Shown here: positions 21,040 to 33,089 of the stretch, piece after piece
Layout: each line of letters starts with the position of its first letter
Position numbering within the stretch: the first letter of the stretch is position 1
Assembly (NCBI GenBank): GCA_947650365.1
Contig: CANTAL010000004.1
Coordinates: 1,647,501-1,711,500 of the forward strand
Reading direction: 5' to 3'
DNA: 64,000 nucleotides
DNA from: Chamaelirium japonicum
Lineage: Eukaryota; Streptophyta; Magnoliopsida; Liliales; Melanthiaceae
Made by a program: the position numbers and the translations under genes
The notes under the pieces: model-generated
What the model saw: only the letters and a program-made list of their open reading frames with translations
Database searches by the model: none
What the model was told of the DNA's origin: nothing

Positions 21040-22560
21040 TCACCTTTCTCCGAGCGAGTCTCCAAGCACCGAAGCAGCGTTAGCTAGGGCATCTGCTTCT
21101 CGATTTTCTGCTCTCGGGATTCGGATAAATTCGGTGCTAACGAAACGTTGTTGGTGATGTCGCACCAGAGCTAGGTAATGTTGCATCCTTTCTTCTCGCG
21201 CTATGTACTTCCTGTTGATCTGTCTAATTATCAGCTGGAAGTCGCTGTAGATTATGAGTTGATCTACCCCCAGGGATTTAGTAATTTCTAGTCCGAAAAT
21301 GAGCGCCTCATACTCGGCTTCGTTGTTGGTGGCATTGAACCCGAGGAGAATAGCCTTCTGAAGATGATCGACTTCGAGGGATATTAAGACTATCCCAATT
21401 CCCAAACTGATCGCACTTGAAGCCCCATCAATGTAGAGATTCCTTCGAGTTGACGAAGTAGTGGCAGCTTCAAGGCTCGGATTAAGGGTCTTTGGAATGG
21501 GATTGAATAGAGATTCGTCACCGTCATCAATGTGCATTTCGATGTCTTCCTGCTAAGTGATGGGATCCTCCACGGGGAAGTCGGCAAGGAAATCAGCAAC
21601 TGTCTGTCTTTTGAGAGAAGTGCGAGGTTCGAACTGGATCCCAAGAGCACTCATCTCGATTACCCATTTTGTCATTCGACCCGCTCGACCTGCCTTATCG
21701 AGGATGTCTTTGAGTGGGTGCTCCGAGACAACCGTTATCGGGTGGGAGATGAAGTAGGGTCGGAGCAGTCGTGATGCCGTAAGCAAGGACAGGGTGACCT
21801 TCTCGATCTTTGAATAGCGAGTCTCCGCCGGAAGAAGGGTATGGCTGATGTAGTAGACTGGATGTTCTGCGCCTTCTCTTCTACTGACCAAGACTGCACT
21901 GATAGCTTGATCGGTAATAGCGAGATAGAGCCAGAGATCTTCTTTTGTAAGTGGAGCTGTCAAGATAGGAGCTCGCATGAGATAGTTCTTGATGTCTTGG
22001 AAGGCTTGCTCGTAAGTTGGACTCCATCCGGAGGTGTCTGCTTTTCGTAATTTATCGAAGAGTGGCTTGCACTTGTCAAAAGATTTGGTGATGAACCGGT
22101 TGAGAGCAGCTAATCTTCCAGTGAGGCGTTGCACTTCTTTCCGATTGGTAGGCGAGGGCATATCGAGGATTGCTTGAATTTGGTCAGGGTTGGCTTCGAT
22201 GCCCCTCCTAGTCACAAGGTGACCCAGGAATTTGTCCGATTGAACTCCAAAGACACACTTAGCTGGGTTGAGCTTCATGTAGTACTTTTGAAGGATTTGA
22301 AATGATTCTTCCAGATCAAAGAGATGGCTCTCACGACTGGAGCTCTTGGTGAGGAGATCGTCGACATAGACTTCGACGTTGCGGCCGATTTATTCTTCGA
22401 ACATCTTCATGACTAGTCTTTGATAAGTTGATCCAGCGTTCTTGAGGCCGAAGGCATTACGTTGTAGCAGTAGAGGCCTCTGTCTGTCACGAAGCATGTC
22501 TTCTCCTGATCGTCTGGATACAGGGGGATTTAGTTATACCTGGAGTACTCATCCATAAAG
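21040..22560 (-). pseudogene. reverse transcriptase and RNase H of A, decayed
   Basis: The RT catalytic motif YVDD reads on the minus strand at about 22,358-22,369, in a segment with stops. An open part (22,278-21,553) covers the RT connection and the first RNase H, with SAVLVSRR and LPAETRYSKIEK. A second, archaeal-type RNase H (21,537-21,040) has the acidic motifs YIDGAS, NEAEYEAL, YSD and ADALANAA. Two RNase H domains are a known mark of the Tat lineage. Stops separate the parts. Confidence 0.9.
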
Positions 22561-23395
22561 GATAGGAGCTAGTGGCCAACAATGGCGTTAACGAGTCTGT
22601 CTATCCTTGGCATGGGAAATAGGTCTTTGGGGCATGCCTTATTGAGGTTGGTGAAGTCGATGCAAACCCTTATCTTCCCATTCTTCTTAGGAACCACGAT
22701 GATGTTGGAGATTCAAGTAGAGTACTCTACTTCACGAATGAAGCCTGCCGCCAATAACCTACTGATCTCCTCTTGAACTGCAGCTTGACATTATGGTCGG
22801 ATTGCCCAAGGTTTTTACTTGATGGGTTTCTCTCCTTCTTTAATGGCGAGTCGATGACACGCTTCATCCGAGTTGATCCCGGGCATATCTTTGAAACACC
22901 AAGCGAAGACGTCAATGTTGGACTGAAGGAAGGATACCATGTCTCGCACTTCTGCGTCACTAAGACTAGTACCAATGAACGTCTCTCGAGGGAGATCGCC
23001 ACTGCCGATGTTTATTCGAATGATTTCTTCGATTGAAGGTGAAGCTTCCCACTAGATTGATGGAGATTCGGACAGTGGGATCTCCTTTGGTTGCTATCTT
23101 GAAGAAGTGCCAGCTTCATCTCTCGGACACTTTGGTGGTGCCAGATCTACTCGACAATCTGCCTTTGCTGCAGCTGCTTCACAAGATCGCCCTGCCTGTT
23201 GATCTCCTCGGATGGAAACAATACCCTCTCCTATTACAAACTTGAGGAGTTGATGATAGGAGAAGGAGATTGCGTTGATCTGGTGGAGGAACAGTCACCC
23301 GAGGATGATGTTGTATTTGGACGCTCCTTCGATAATGGCAAACCTCACGGAGACTCGAGTGTCTCGGCTTAGGTCCAGGGTGAATCTTGATTCAG

Positions 23396-23848
23396 CTAGG
23401 TCATACTCTGCTCCTCGTTGAAGCCCATGATTACGGTCGGGATGACTTCAAGGCTTGAATACTTATGTCCCAGACACTTGAAGCAATCTGAGAACATGAT
23501 ATCGATTGAGCTTCCGGTGTCGATGAGGATGCGGTTAACAGTGCTCCCATCGATGATGAACCGTATGACCAGGGGATCCCGATATGGAGTATGGACTCCT
23601 TGGAGGTCAGAGTCATTGAAGATGATCGATAGCCACGCCAGGCCTTTGACGGGTTTCTCAACCCACGTGTCTTCTTTATTCGCTGCGGAGCGAACATTGA
23701 AGACGCATCGCACTTGCCGGTCGACCTCTTTCCCGGTAAGTATCTGGTTGTGCAATGCTCCGGGGATACCGAAGATGTTGGCTTGCACGACGATAGGTGA
23801 TGGCTTGGCAGAGATTTGGTGGATCCAGCAAGCTTCCTTCCCCTTCAC
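23396..23848 (-). pseudogene. aspartic protease of A
   Basis: An open stretch of 150 codons contains the retroviral-type protease active site RILIDTGSSIDIMF preceded by a conserved spacer (DPLVIRFIIDGSTV). The enzyme would cut the Gag-Pol polyprotein. The flanking regions up to 24,000 and down to 22,600 are interrupted by stops and frameshifts, so it is part of a dead polyprotein. Confidence 0.85.
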
Positions 23849-23899
23849 GGAAGAAGGTCGGCGTTGGTCTTGTCTTGCTTTGACAAACTCCTGGAGATG

Positions 23900-25310
23900 G
23901 CCTTCACGCAGCAGGTCTTCTAGATGATACTTTAGTCGGTAGAATCGATCGGTAGAATGGCCGTGGTTGCAATAGAAATTGCAGTAGACTGATCTATCAG
24001 CGGTACCCTTTGTATCTGGTTGCAGCGGATTCGGCCATCGAAGAAACTCCTCATGTTGAATCTGATCGAGAATCTGCTCGATTGGAAGGATCCAATCTGT
24101 GAATGTCGTCTTCTTCGGAGACGATTTACGACCATCGTCCCTTGGCCGCTAAGATGGTGGGGGTTCCACTGCTTTCGCATTGTGAGCTTTGGCAGTATGC
24201 TTCGGTGCTTCCCTCTCGGCAGATCACCATCTGATTTCATATCACTTCCGGGCGATCTGATCATCTTTGTCCTCGATCTCTCTCTGGATTTGGTCAAACA
24301 TCAACCCTAGGGAAGGTGGGGGATTGCGAATGAAGTCGTTGTAGATGTGCAGATCGAAGCAGAGGGCATTTTGAAAGGCCAACATAATGGCCTCATCGTC
24401 CAGATGCCGTTCGGAGAGAGCGGCGTGTTCGTTGCGGAATCTTTACGTGAAGCTGCGAAGACTCTCGTCAGCTCCCATCCTCAGCCGATAGAGGGAATCG
24501 AGTTTCTTCTCCGGCTTCAGGTTGAGTTGATAGTGCCGCACAAAGTGGTTCACAAGTACTCCGAGCTAGGTGATAAACCCAGGATGAAGGTTGTGCTACC
24601 AATCGAGAGATTGTTCGTTGAGGCTTCCGGCGAAGGTTCGGTAGAGCACATTGTTCTCTTCTTCGTGCGGTGTTAGAGCTTGCTTGAATGCTAGGATGTG
24701 GAGGGTAGGATCCCCTTTAAGATAGTTGAACTTCGAGAGAGTCGGAGTCCTCCAGCCTCTCGGGAAGGATGATTAAAATAAGCTTCGGTAGAGGGGTCCA
24801 GCGGAAGAATATCATTCACTGCGACCATGTCCCTGACCTGGATGCAGATCGAGGAGTAAGATCGAGAGGTCTTGTCCACGCCCTTGAGTAGTTGTCGGAT
24901 GAATCTGATAACGAAGATCGATTTCAACTTCATGTTGGAGTGGGAGAGATGGGGAAGCTCTGCTCTTTGCTTTGTCTGATGCCTCACCCATAGATTGGGT
25001 TTTGACTGTGCCTACCTAACACAGTTGTGACCCAAGGATGATTGAGATGATTGGTCATCAATACGATCCCAAACACTCTGCTTCCACGGAGCTGTAGAGG
25101 GGGTGGGGTTGCGGCGACCTCTCTCGGGGACTGCGGTGCCCATAGACCTTCGTAGCTCGGAGTGAACCGATCGTCGAGGCGGATCGACTCTCTCATTGAA
25201 TAAAGGGATGGGGAGGGCGACCCCGGCATCAAAAGTTGCCTTTTTGAGGGCGTCTCTCTTGGCTGTGAGCGTGGCATTCTGTTTAGCCAGCTGGAAGGCG
25301 AGCACCGAGA
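23900..25310 (-). pseudogene. gag of A, decayed
   Basis: The minus strand carries the capsid-type gag domain of plant Gypsy elements in pieces: KGDPTLHILAFKQALTP, YQLNLKPEKKLDSLYRL, DEAIMLAFQNAL and a C-terminal HLEDLLREGHLQEFV. Alignment with the D gag requires at least one frameshift near 24,740 and several stops. It cannot give a working particle protein. Confidence 0.85.
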
Positions 25311-25720
25311 TCTAGTAGGTGGATGGAAGGTCCTGCGTAGGAGTAGGGGCAGTTTGCCCGATCGACTGTCAGAAAGGCAGAGGGTTTGGTCGATCGACCG
25401 ATCTTCCACTTCCTGAACGAGCTGCCATCTCGGGGATAGTGAGAGGCTGCCCGAAGTTGAGTCGCTGACTCATTGAACGAGTTTCAGGATGAGGTTAATT
25501 TTGACGTGTGTTGCTTCCCTCTCGATGATCCTGATGCCTCGTCTTCGCCATTTAGAGAAAGCGAAGGAAGCAACCAGATCGCCGGTGTCCTAATGGTTGT
25601 CTGCTCAACCGAGGGGGCCGGGAAGTTTGGTTATCAAGATTGGTTGTCTGCTCAACCGGTCTGATACTTGTTGTAGAGCGAACTGAGATTTTTGAACGAA
25701 TCCTACAGACGGTGCCAAAC

Positions 25721-26525
25721 TGTGGGGGATGATCTTCGTGCCGACCCGAAGACTCCGCCCAACCAGTCAATCGAGTTGAGTCGAAGGTCTGATTAAGTGT
25801 TTGTCTAGATTGTTGATTCGAATGCCGTTCGTAGGAGCCTTTGAGCTTAGACTTTGAATAAGAGTAAGGATAATAGATTGATAGAAGATGTGATCTCGGA
25901 GTTCAGCCGAAGCCTACGTCTCCGTGCTATAGGGAGCAACCCGAATTCACTAATACTTTGCCTAAAGTGACCTCAACAAGCTGAGTGTCACTGATCTCTT
26001 CGAAAAGAAGATCGAAGGAAAAGGAATATCGAAGGGTTAGGATTTCTGAGCTCTTGGTTTTTGAATGTCTAATACAGGATTCAGAGATTCGATCTTTTGG
26101 AATTCGATCTCAGATCCTTTTTACATTAGTAGGGTCTGCTATTTATAGAAATCTCTGGGAAGAAAACTGAGGCAAATGGCTGTTTCTGCTGTCGTATCTG
26201 GGGATCTCCCAAGCAGGGCTGGTGGGTCCCATTGTCATCTATGTGGACCCCTCAGACATGGCTGGTGGGTCATGCTGTCGTCTTTGTAGACCCCCCAGGC
26301 AGGGCTGAAGGGTCTTACTGTCATCTTTGTGGACCCCCTAGGCAGGGCTGGTGGGTCCCACTGTCGTCTCTATAGACCCCCCAGGCAAGGCTGGTGGGTC
26401 CCGTTGTCATCTCTGTGGACCCCCAAGGCAGGGCTGGTGGGTCCCGCTTCGTCTCTATGGACCCCCCAGGTAGGACTGGTGGGTCCCGCTATCTGTGAGG
26501 CTTCTGGCCAAAATTTGCACCCACA
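25721..26525 (-). repeat. 5' LTR of A
   Basis: This 805-bp LTR on the minus strand starts TGTGGGTGCAAATTTTGG and ends ATCATCCCCCACA. The primer site follows at 25,702-25,720. Near its start it holds about seven degenerate copies of a 40 to 44-bp repeat around GGACCCCCCAGGCAGGGCTG, the equivalent of the 43-bp repeats of C. Confidence 0.9.
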
Positions 26526-26530
26526 GGCGT

Positions 26531-27000
26531 TACCAAATCAACAGATATCACCACCTCCATGGAACTACATGTACAACTACGAGCCACATTAGTCATCCAG
26601 AGTCGGTCTGGGACACTCTCGACTGGAGCCTTTCAGAATCTCCATGTGGCATGGACAAGACCGGCGCGCCTTCCCTCGCCACCACATGGCAGGCTAAACG
26701 ACAAAAGCCATTAAGGGCCCATGTGGGCTGGCACGTGAAGGTGTAGAAGGTGCGGGAAAGAGTAGCCACATGTCCATCTCTGGTGATCTGTAAGAGTCTA
26801 TAAAGGTATGACCCCCGGCTCCAAAGTACAGGTTCAAAACTCAGAAACCCTAACACTTTCCAACTACTTTAGCTCTCCCTTATCTGAACCTTCACTGACT
26901 TGAGCGTCAGAGGGTCTGTGCTCCTTACGGAGATAGTCGTTCTCACGTCTTCTTTGCCTTGAAGGTCGAGCTCACGAGCTAGCAAAAATTTCCCCCAACA
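26531..27000 (+). repeat. partial Gypsy-type LTR E
   Basis: A TATA-like TCTATAAAGG near 26,795 is followed by the phrase GACTTGAGCGTCAGAGGGTC, often seen in plant Gypsy LTRs, and the end TTTCCCCCAACA at 27,000. The start is missing, since A is inserted at 26,526; the first part should lie left of the window. It is either a solo LTR or the end of a larger element inserted in the Copia integrase gene, which begins at 27,001. Confidence 0.6.
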
Positions 27001-27438
27001 GACACCATGCCAGAATGGAGTATCCGAGAGAAGGAATTAGACCCTATTGGACATGGTCTATAAAATGATGAGTTTTGCCAAGTATACCACCCACCTTTTA
27101 GGGGTTACACCTTGAAAAATAGTAGAGTATATCTTGAACAATATCTTATCTAATCAGTGCCTCAAACCCCTGGAAAGCTGTGGTTTTAGTGAAAACCTAC
27201 ACTACGGTATTTTAGTATATGGGGATGTTCTGCATATGTGCGGAAGAACAAGAGTGATAAGATGGAGACAAAGTTCAAGGTGGATCTGTTTATAGGTTAT
27301 CCTAGAAAAACATAAGCTAGACTATCCATGATCCTGAGGATTAGAAGGTGATCGTTTCTACTAATGACATCTACCTAGAGTGGGATTCTATTATAGACCA
27401 AATATCTACTAGTAAGGTAGTTCTAAGAGAACTGTTGG
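27001..27438 (+). pseudogene. Copia integrase C-terminal part
   Basis: Translation starts inside the integrase core with TPCQNGVSERRN, the region of the catalytic glutamate, then LLDMVYKMMSFA. Further on are WGCSAYVRKNKSDKME and LFIGYPRKT, the conserved GKL/GYP-type end of Copia integrase. Frameshifts and stops (for example TAG after SERRN) disable it. LTR E cuts it at the left and the solo LTR at the right. Confidence 0.85.
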
Positions 27439-27443
27439 GTACT

Positions 27444-30317
27444 TGTCACGCCCCGAATTTTGGACTAAGAAGAGAGGGTCCAAAACTCAAGGGTGATATT
27501 TTGTAATAGAGGGAAATATAATTACAGAGATAAAATAACGCGGAAGCAATAACTAACACTTAATTATCTATTCCCTTAACAATACTCTTACAATGTCTTA
27601 CAGTCCAAATACGATAACATGACATGGTAAACAACTAGACAACTCCAGTTGTCACTCCTACCCTCGAAATCCGGTGATGAACTGCTACTCCAACTGAAAC
27701 TGCCACAAAGCTCCTAACGCTCCGCCCGAGAGAAAGAACCTGGGGGAGAGGAAAAAAAATAACAAAACAACTCCCCCTGAGTATAAAACTCAGTGGTCCT
27801 AAAAAAAACAAGTAGGAGAATGCAAGAAAGATAGAAAATATACTACTATGGTAAAGTAAAGCTGCAACATAACTGAGTAACCAACAAAACAAATTACAAC
27901 TACTGCAAGTCTATACTAAGTGATCTATTCTACTGTGTCTAGTAATCCCATATTATATATTCAATATCCTAACCGGCAATTCCCTCATGAGGTGTCCCAT
28001 TCCACTTCATAAGAGAACCCATTTTCTAGGTCGTGCATTGTGATGCAAAGTCCTATGCTAAAGAGAATAAAAAAAAAAAGAAGGAGGGGGAAATAAGTGT
28101 GAACCCCAAGTTTGAGCTAGGCTCTCGACTTGGTAGCGTTACTATTGGGTTCCTTTTTTGCAACAGGCCACTCTGTTCCATATGCTCGGGATATAGCCTC
28201 GAGACATACTACCCTAGTGGCCAAAAAGGGGGCTTGGTCTTTCACCACGGGGCACTCACACCCAACTTGCTTTCTATGGGGTCTAAACCCCAGGATTAGG
28301 TCACTCCACCTCAATTTCCCTATGGGAAATAACACGTGGCCTAACCCCGTGATCCTTCCTACTCGTTTCGGTCTGTGCACAGCTAGGGGTTCACTTACCT
28401 ACGAAGTGCACACGAATCTATACTGAGAACCAGTCGGGCAACTAGGTTGCCACGACGCCAGGATATTTCAGAAGATGATACAAGCTTCATAAAATCATAT
28501 AAATCAATGTTCTCCTAATCGACCAGTCTCTAAACAATTTATATTTAAATAAATAGAACAAAAAGATAATATCTACCAACTTGGCAAATCAAAAGGTATA
28601 TGCCCATGATCTCTAACTAAGCATGCAACATATTATGCGAATAATTTATTTTTAATTAAAATATCTACATGCAGTACGACTAACCTGTTGGAGTGTGTCT
28701 ATCGATCGTGAGTCGCTCCGCTCCTAATCTGGGAATAGTCTGAACAAAGCAAGGAATTGTATAAGAAACTACAGCTATGGTGTTTGGATCCAAAATCGAA
28801 CCGGGTTTGGTTCAGCTTGGATCGGGCTTGGGTCAAGTTTAGGTTCATGGGTTAGGTTTAGGTTGAGTCAGGTTTGGCATGGGTCGGGTCCAGACATAGC
28901 CTAAATGTTAGTCCCAATCCATTTACAAAAGGTTGGGGTGCTCAAAAGAAATTACTAAGGATTGTATTGAAAATCAGGGTGCTCTAATAAATAGGGTTGT
29001 AATACATAAAAATGAGGATAATGAGTTGTAGGTGCATTAAACAAAGGATATGAGTGTAGGGGTATAACTAGTTAAAGGCTAGGTGGGTACAACTTGAGGC
29101 ACAAAAAAAAAAAAGAAAAGAAAGAGAGCTTCTAACTACGTTGCATGGAAAAAGGGTTGGATGACTCACCACTACAATGTATGGGAAAAGAGATGGATGG
29201 TTGAGATGGATTCGGTATCAAACCCAATTTCTAACTTCTCTTCTTTTGCTATCAGAACTAGAAACAGTAGACGGCTTCCACACACGGCCCTCTATCAGAG
29301 CTTCCGGCTAGCAGCCAATCGCTAGAGCTATCGGGTTTAGAAGTTCAGCATGTCTGCACAGCCACTAAGCCCTAGCCGGCTAGCGGGGAAAGAAGAGAAA
29401 ACGGATGGGTTCTCAGGTGGGTTTTGTATGTATATGGCTATGGCCGCATGGTTGCGGTGCTGATATATTTAGGAGGGGAGAAACAAAGGAAGGAATGAAG
29501 GGGTTGGCCTACCTCGACGGGGAAAAGGTTACCGGGGTCTCATTTGCTCCTTTCCTCTTCTCTCGATCTCGATCTCTTCTCCTCTCTTGATCCCTTGACA
29601 ACTCCTCACGATCTCATAATCCTAACCAAAGAGGAGATGGGTTTTCTGCCAGATAAAGGAAAGATTAATGACTTGGGGTTGTTAATAGGTACTTGAGGGA
29701 TACGTTGCTTATGGGATGAGGAGATTAATTTGTGCATGACTTGGGGTAGTTAATAGGTACTAGAGGAATACGTTGTTTATGGGATGAGGAGATTAATTCG
29801 TGCATGACTTGGGTTAGTTAATAGGTACTAGAGGAATACGTTGTTTATGGGATGAGGAGATTAATTCGTGCATGACTTGGGGTAGTTAATAGGTACTTGA
29901 GGAATACGTTGTTTATGGGATGAGGAGATTAATTCATGCATGACTTGGGGTAGTTAATAGGTACTTGAGGAATACGTTATTTATGGGATGAGGAGATTAA
30001 TTCGTGCATGACTTGGGGTAGTTAATAGGTACTTGAGGAATACGTTGTTTATGGGATAAACTTGATCACCAGACTTGGAAATGTTTCAAATCTTTGAAAA
30101 TCCATAAAGACAATTAAAGAGGAGTGGTCAACTTGGGCCTCCCTCTCTCTAAGACCAAGCCCAACAAAAGAGAGGAATCGGCCCGCCTCACAAATAAGCC
30201 AGGTTCGAAAATGGAGATCTTCCTAATAAGAAAACAAAACGGCTAAGGAAATGCCCCATCTAGAAACCAATATAGGAAAAAAAAATAGATAAATAAATAA
30301 AAACCCGGAGTGCTACA
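27444..30317 (+). mobile_element. solo LTR, 2,874 bp
   Basis: It starts TGTCACGCCCCGAATTTTGG, ends CCCGGAGTGCTACA and is flanked by the 5-bp TSD gtact (27,439-27,443 and 30,318-30,322). TG...CA ends with a TCACGCCCC start are typical of large Gypsy LTRs. No internal coding region or second LTR is present, so it is the product of LTR-LTR recombination. Strand is uncertain. Except for the 68-bp repeats I see no genes in it. Confidence 0.88.
29671..30057. repeat. 68-bp tandem repeat, 6 copies, in solo LTR
   Basis: ACTTGGGG-type starts are at 29,671, 29,739, 29,807, 29,875, 29,943 and 30,011, an exact 68-bp period. Each unit contains TAATAGGTACT, GAATACGTTGTTTATGGGAT and GAGGAGATTAATT. Copies differ at only a few sites, so the expansion is recent relative to the surrounding Copia. 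Confidence 0.95.
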
Positions 30318-30322
30318 GTACT

Positions 30323-30879
30323 AGTGGAGAGCGTGTGATCGAAAACGTAGTGGGAGTAGATGATGCAGATACTAGTATACTAATAACTGTAGAAATAATT
30401 TTCTCTGTACCACAACCATCTTGTCGCAATGGGAGCACCATTAGAGCTCTTGAAAGATTTTGTGGACAAGCTTTGTAAGTTAGTCTATAAATTCAAGATG
30501 ATGGCCCCTTAAGCTACAACGAAGTAGTGAAATTTTCTGATAGTACTATCTGATAGAAAGTCATAGAGGCAAAGCTTGCATCAGTGTCCATTGATACTCT
30601 TTTGTACCAGGGTTCATCAAAGCTCCTTTAGAGCATATTTGGATTTGGTCAAAATTAAAGACCTATGTAAGCGGATCACTGTGCGCACCCTCCATCGAGT
30701 GGGCATATACTAAATCAAGGCTTGCGCACCTAGCAACTTAGCCTTTTGGGTAGAAGTTGGCAAAAGAGAGGACACATTATGCAGTTTCCAGGCTTAGGAG
30801 TCAACAGGTCAGGAATACCTGGCTTACAAACTTGCAAAGTTTCATTTATGGACTGAAGCAAGTATCCAAGAGAAGGAAT
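30323..30879 (+). pseudogene. Copia pol, integrase-RT linker and start of RT
   Basis: The sequence is decayed but ends in the readable RT block VCKLQSFIYGLKQVSKRRN, the Copia counterpart of the LYGLKQAPR motif. Element D interrupts it after the AAT of the last codon; the TSD ggaat is shared, and RT continues at 44,840. Confidence 0.8.
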
Positions 30880-31502
30880 TGTGGGGGGAAATTTCCGAGC
30901 CGCCTTGATCGAGAATCCCACCCCACAGCCTTGATTGAATTTGATGGATTTGCAAGTGTATAGATGAAGATTAGAGAGATGAGACTGAGATAGAGGGTAG
31001 AGAGTGTTGACACAAGAATTGTTGACGGAGTTCGGTCTTATGACCTACGTCTCCGGGCGAGAGGTGCCACCTGATCTTCACTATAATTTGAGTAAGTGAG
31101 GGGTGAGCGTTCTCTTGACAGGCCAAGAGAAGCTTCGTACAGTGGGGTTGCACGGAGCAACTAGAAGAGAATAAGAAGGGGAGAATTGAGCTCTAGCACT
31201 TGCTCTGAAATCCTCCTCCTCTGATTGAATGACCAACCCCCTTCCTGGATGCCTTGGGGGTCCTTTTATAGCGTAGGCACGTGCCCGATATGGCAGTGAT
31301 GACGTGGCGCTGATGATGTGGCACTGGTTCTGGGCCTCCTTGCTGGGCCCTTATTGGGCCGTTGTTCGGGCCCAATAAGGGGGAGGGCTTGATCTGCGAG
31401 CCCCGTAGAGTGGGCCCATGAACCCGGGCGGGCTTACCCACTTGGGCCGTTGCGCGGGCCCACGCCGCTCTGATCCGGTCCGGTACAATTTTTGCACCCA
31501 CA
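30880..31502 (-). repeat. 3' LTR of D
   Basis: It is 623 bp, starting TGTGGGTGCAAAAATTG and ending TTTCCCCCCACA on the minus strand. The TATA box reads CTATAAAAGG on the minus strand at about 31,262-31,271. The polypurine tract GGGAGGGGGTAAC lies at 31,503-31,515. Confidence 0.95.
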
Positions 31503-31619
31503 GTTACCCCCTCCCAGTCGGGTCAAGACCCCCTGGGTCGGCTGGGATTCCAAGGTGCAAACGCCTTAGGATCCTGGCATGGTTGGCAAGGGTTGTCGGT
31601 GCCGCGGTTTGTATTAGCA

Positions 31620-32110
31620 GAGTCTCCTTCTGCCGATGCCGAGACCCTTTTGGCGCGGGCCAAAAGTCTCGGTTTTGCAAGTGGGGGTTTCCGAAAAAGC
31701 AGTGTGTTTTTCAACCGAGAGGATACCGAGAGGGTACCGAGACCCTTTTGGTGCAAGCCAAAAAGTCTCGGTTTTGCAAGGGGGTGTTTCCTAAAAAACA
31801 GTGTGTTTCCTGACCGAGAGGATACCGAGAGGGTACCGAGACCCTCTTGCCTTTTTTCGACCGAGAGGATGCCGAGACTCCTTTGCCTTCTGCCGACGCC
31901 GAGACCCTTTTGGTACGAGCCAAAAAGTCTCGGTTTTGCGAGGAGGCATTCTCGAAAAATTAGTGTATTTTTCGACTGAGACTATACCGAGAGGGTACCG
32001 AGAGGATACCGAGAGGGTACCGAGACCCGACCAAGAGGACACCGAGACCCTTTTGGTGAGAGAACAGCTTTTCTCTTTTCCCGACCGAGTGTATACCGAG
32101 ATTGAGGCAC
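31620..32110 (-). repeat. CTCGGTACC array of D
   Basis: On the minus strand the words CTCGGTACCCTCTCGG and CTCGGTATCC alternate with blocks of GCAAAACCGAGACTTTTTGGC. It corresponds to 6,605-6,930 of B and marks the 3' border of the captured-gene region. Confidence 0.85.
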
Positions 32111-32294
32111 GGCAAAAGGGGGCGTGGGGTCCGTGTGCATGAGATGAAGAGAGAGCAAGCGTCTCTCTTTCCCTCTTTGCTTTCATTGCTTTGGATTTCC
32201 CTTCTTTCTCTGCCTTCACTTCCTCACTTGGATGGACCCCATTGTCTCCATCCCTGCAGCAAAGGTCCCAAAGAACCGGGCCTTGTCCCTCCCT

Positions 32295-32615
32295 ATCACC
32301 TCAACCGTCACGACGTCGAATCGGCGCCACAACATCGGCGTTGCCGCCGGTAGTGCGGGCATGACATCCTGAGGGCCTTGAGGAGCCGCGGGTCCATCAG
32401 CAGGTCGGGCTTCCCGATGCCCCGGTAGTTGTAGAGTCGGCTCACGAACTGGTTGCAGTTGGAGAAGCCGACGGTGTGCGTGCCGGAGAGGGCCACGAGG
32501 TCCTCCTAGCTCAGTCCTTGGGAGGTGAAAAGCTTGACGATCTCATCCATGGTGGAGTTGGCCCGTGAGAGGTTGGGCCCAACCTTCGACGCCAGCGAGC
32601 TACTCGGCTAAAGAT
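32295..32615 (-). pseudogene. captured class III peroxidase fragment
   Basis: The minus strand encodes about 100 residues of a plant secretory (class III) peroxidase: [18 protein letters not shown], then DLVALSGTHTVGFSNC with the proximal heme-binding His, then LYNYRGIGKPD, LMDPRLLKALRMSCPHY and, after a shift of frame, GGNADVVAP. The distal His region and signal peptide are absent. A TAG replaces an expected Gln codon in the GLS-EDLV stretch near 32,508. It is sense with respect to D and lies between GAGAGAG spacers. It cannot make an active peroxidase. Confidence 0.88.
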
Positions 32616-32708
32616 CGTAGGCTTGTGAATCCCCCTTTTTTTTTTTTTTTTGCTTCTTTGGTTTCGGCCCTTGGTGAGAGAGAGCAGGCGTCTCTCTCTC
32701 TCTCCCTC

Positions 32709-33008
32709 TAAGTCGATGCTGCTCTGGCGGAGGAGCTCGATCGAGTCATGGGCGAAGACGTCGTGCGCCGAGTTAAACTCACGGAAGTTGAACTGCCAGA
32801 CGCAGCCCCGGCCGCTGCCGCAAGTGGGGAGGTTGCCGGCCTCGTCAGAGAAAGTGAGACCGAGCTGGATCAGCTTCAGCATGTCGACGTTGGCCTTGAG
32901 GGTGGCGTAGTTGTAGTCGGAACTAGTCTTGAAGTTCCCAACGGGGCGGCAGACGATGCCGGGGAACTCGGCGTCCATCGCGACGAAGGGGTAGTCGTCG
33001 ATGATGGC
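32709..33008 (-). pseudogene. captured CAF1/POP2 deadenylase fragment
   Basis: Inside a minus-strand frame of 219 codons (33,170-32,511), residues 55-154 match the N-terminal part of plant CCR4-associated factor 1, the DEDD-type poly(A) nuclease of the CCR4-NOT complex. [10 protein letters not shown] holds the first two catalytic acids (Asp and Glu); [27 protein letters not shown] and [10 protein letters not shown] follow. The rest of the nuclease, with its remaining catalytic Asp residues, is missing. The frame is open in the captured part. Orientation is sense with respect to D. No host role is expected. Confidence 0.9.
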
Positions 33009-33089
33009 GGTGGTGCACAGGCGGCCGGTCGTGGGCCGGGGGGATGGCCCCGATCGGATCGGTGAGGGGGGCTGCGGGCACCAGTCGGG

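Larger units (their letters stand above)
7672..26525 (-). mobile_element. Tat-lineage Gypsy retrotransposon A, decayed and nested
   Basis: On the minus strand this runs from the 5' LTR (25,721-26,525) through gag, protease, RT, RNase H and integrase to 100-bp repeats, then an ORF on the opposite strand, a GATCGG array, polypurine tract and a 137-bp remnant of the 3' LTR. C is inserted in the antisense ORF (12,573-18,823) and B has cut the 3' LTR. The possible TSD to the right is ggcgt (26,526-26,530); the left one is outside the window. The coding region has many stops and frameshifts, so A is older than C and D. Confidence 0.85.

Noticed and set aside
32295..33008. Host peroxidase or CAF1 gene locus
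   Set aside because: Both are short fragments without the remaining catalytic parts, inside a complete retrotransposon with matching LTRs and TSD.
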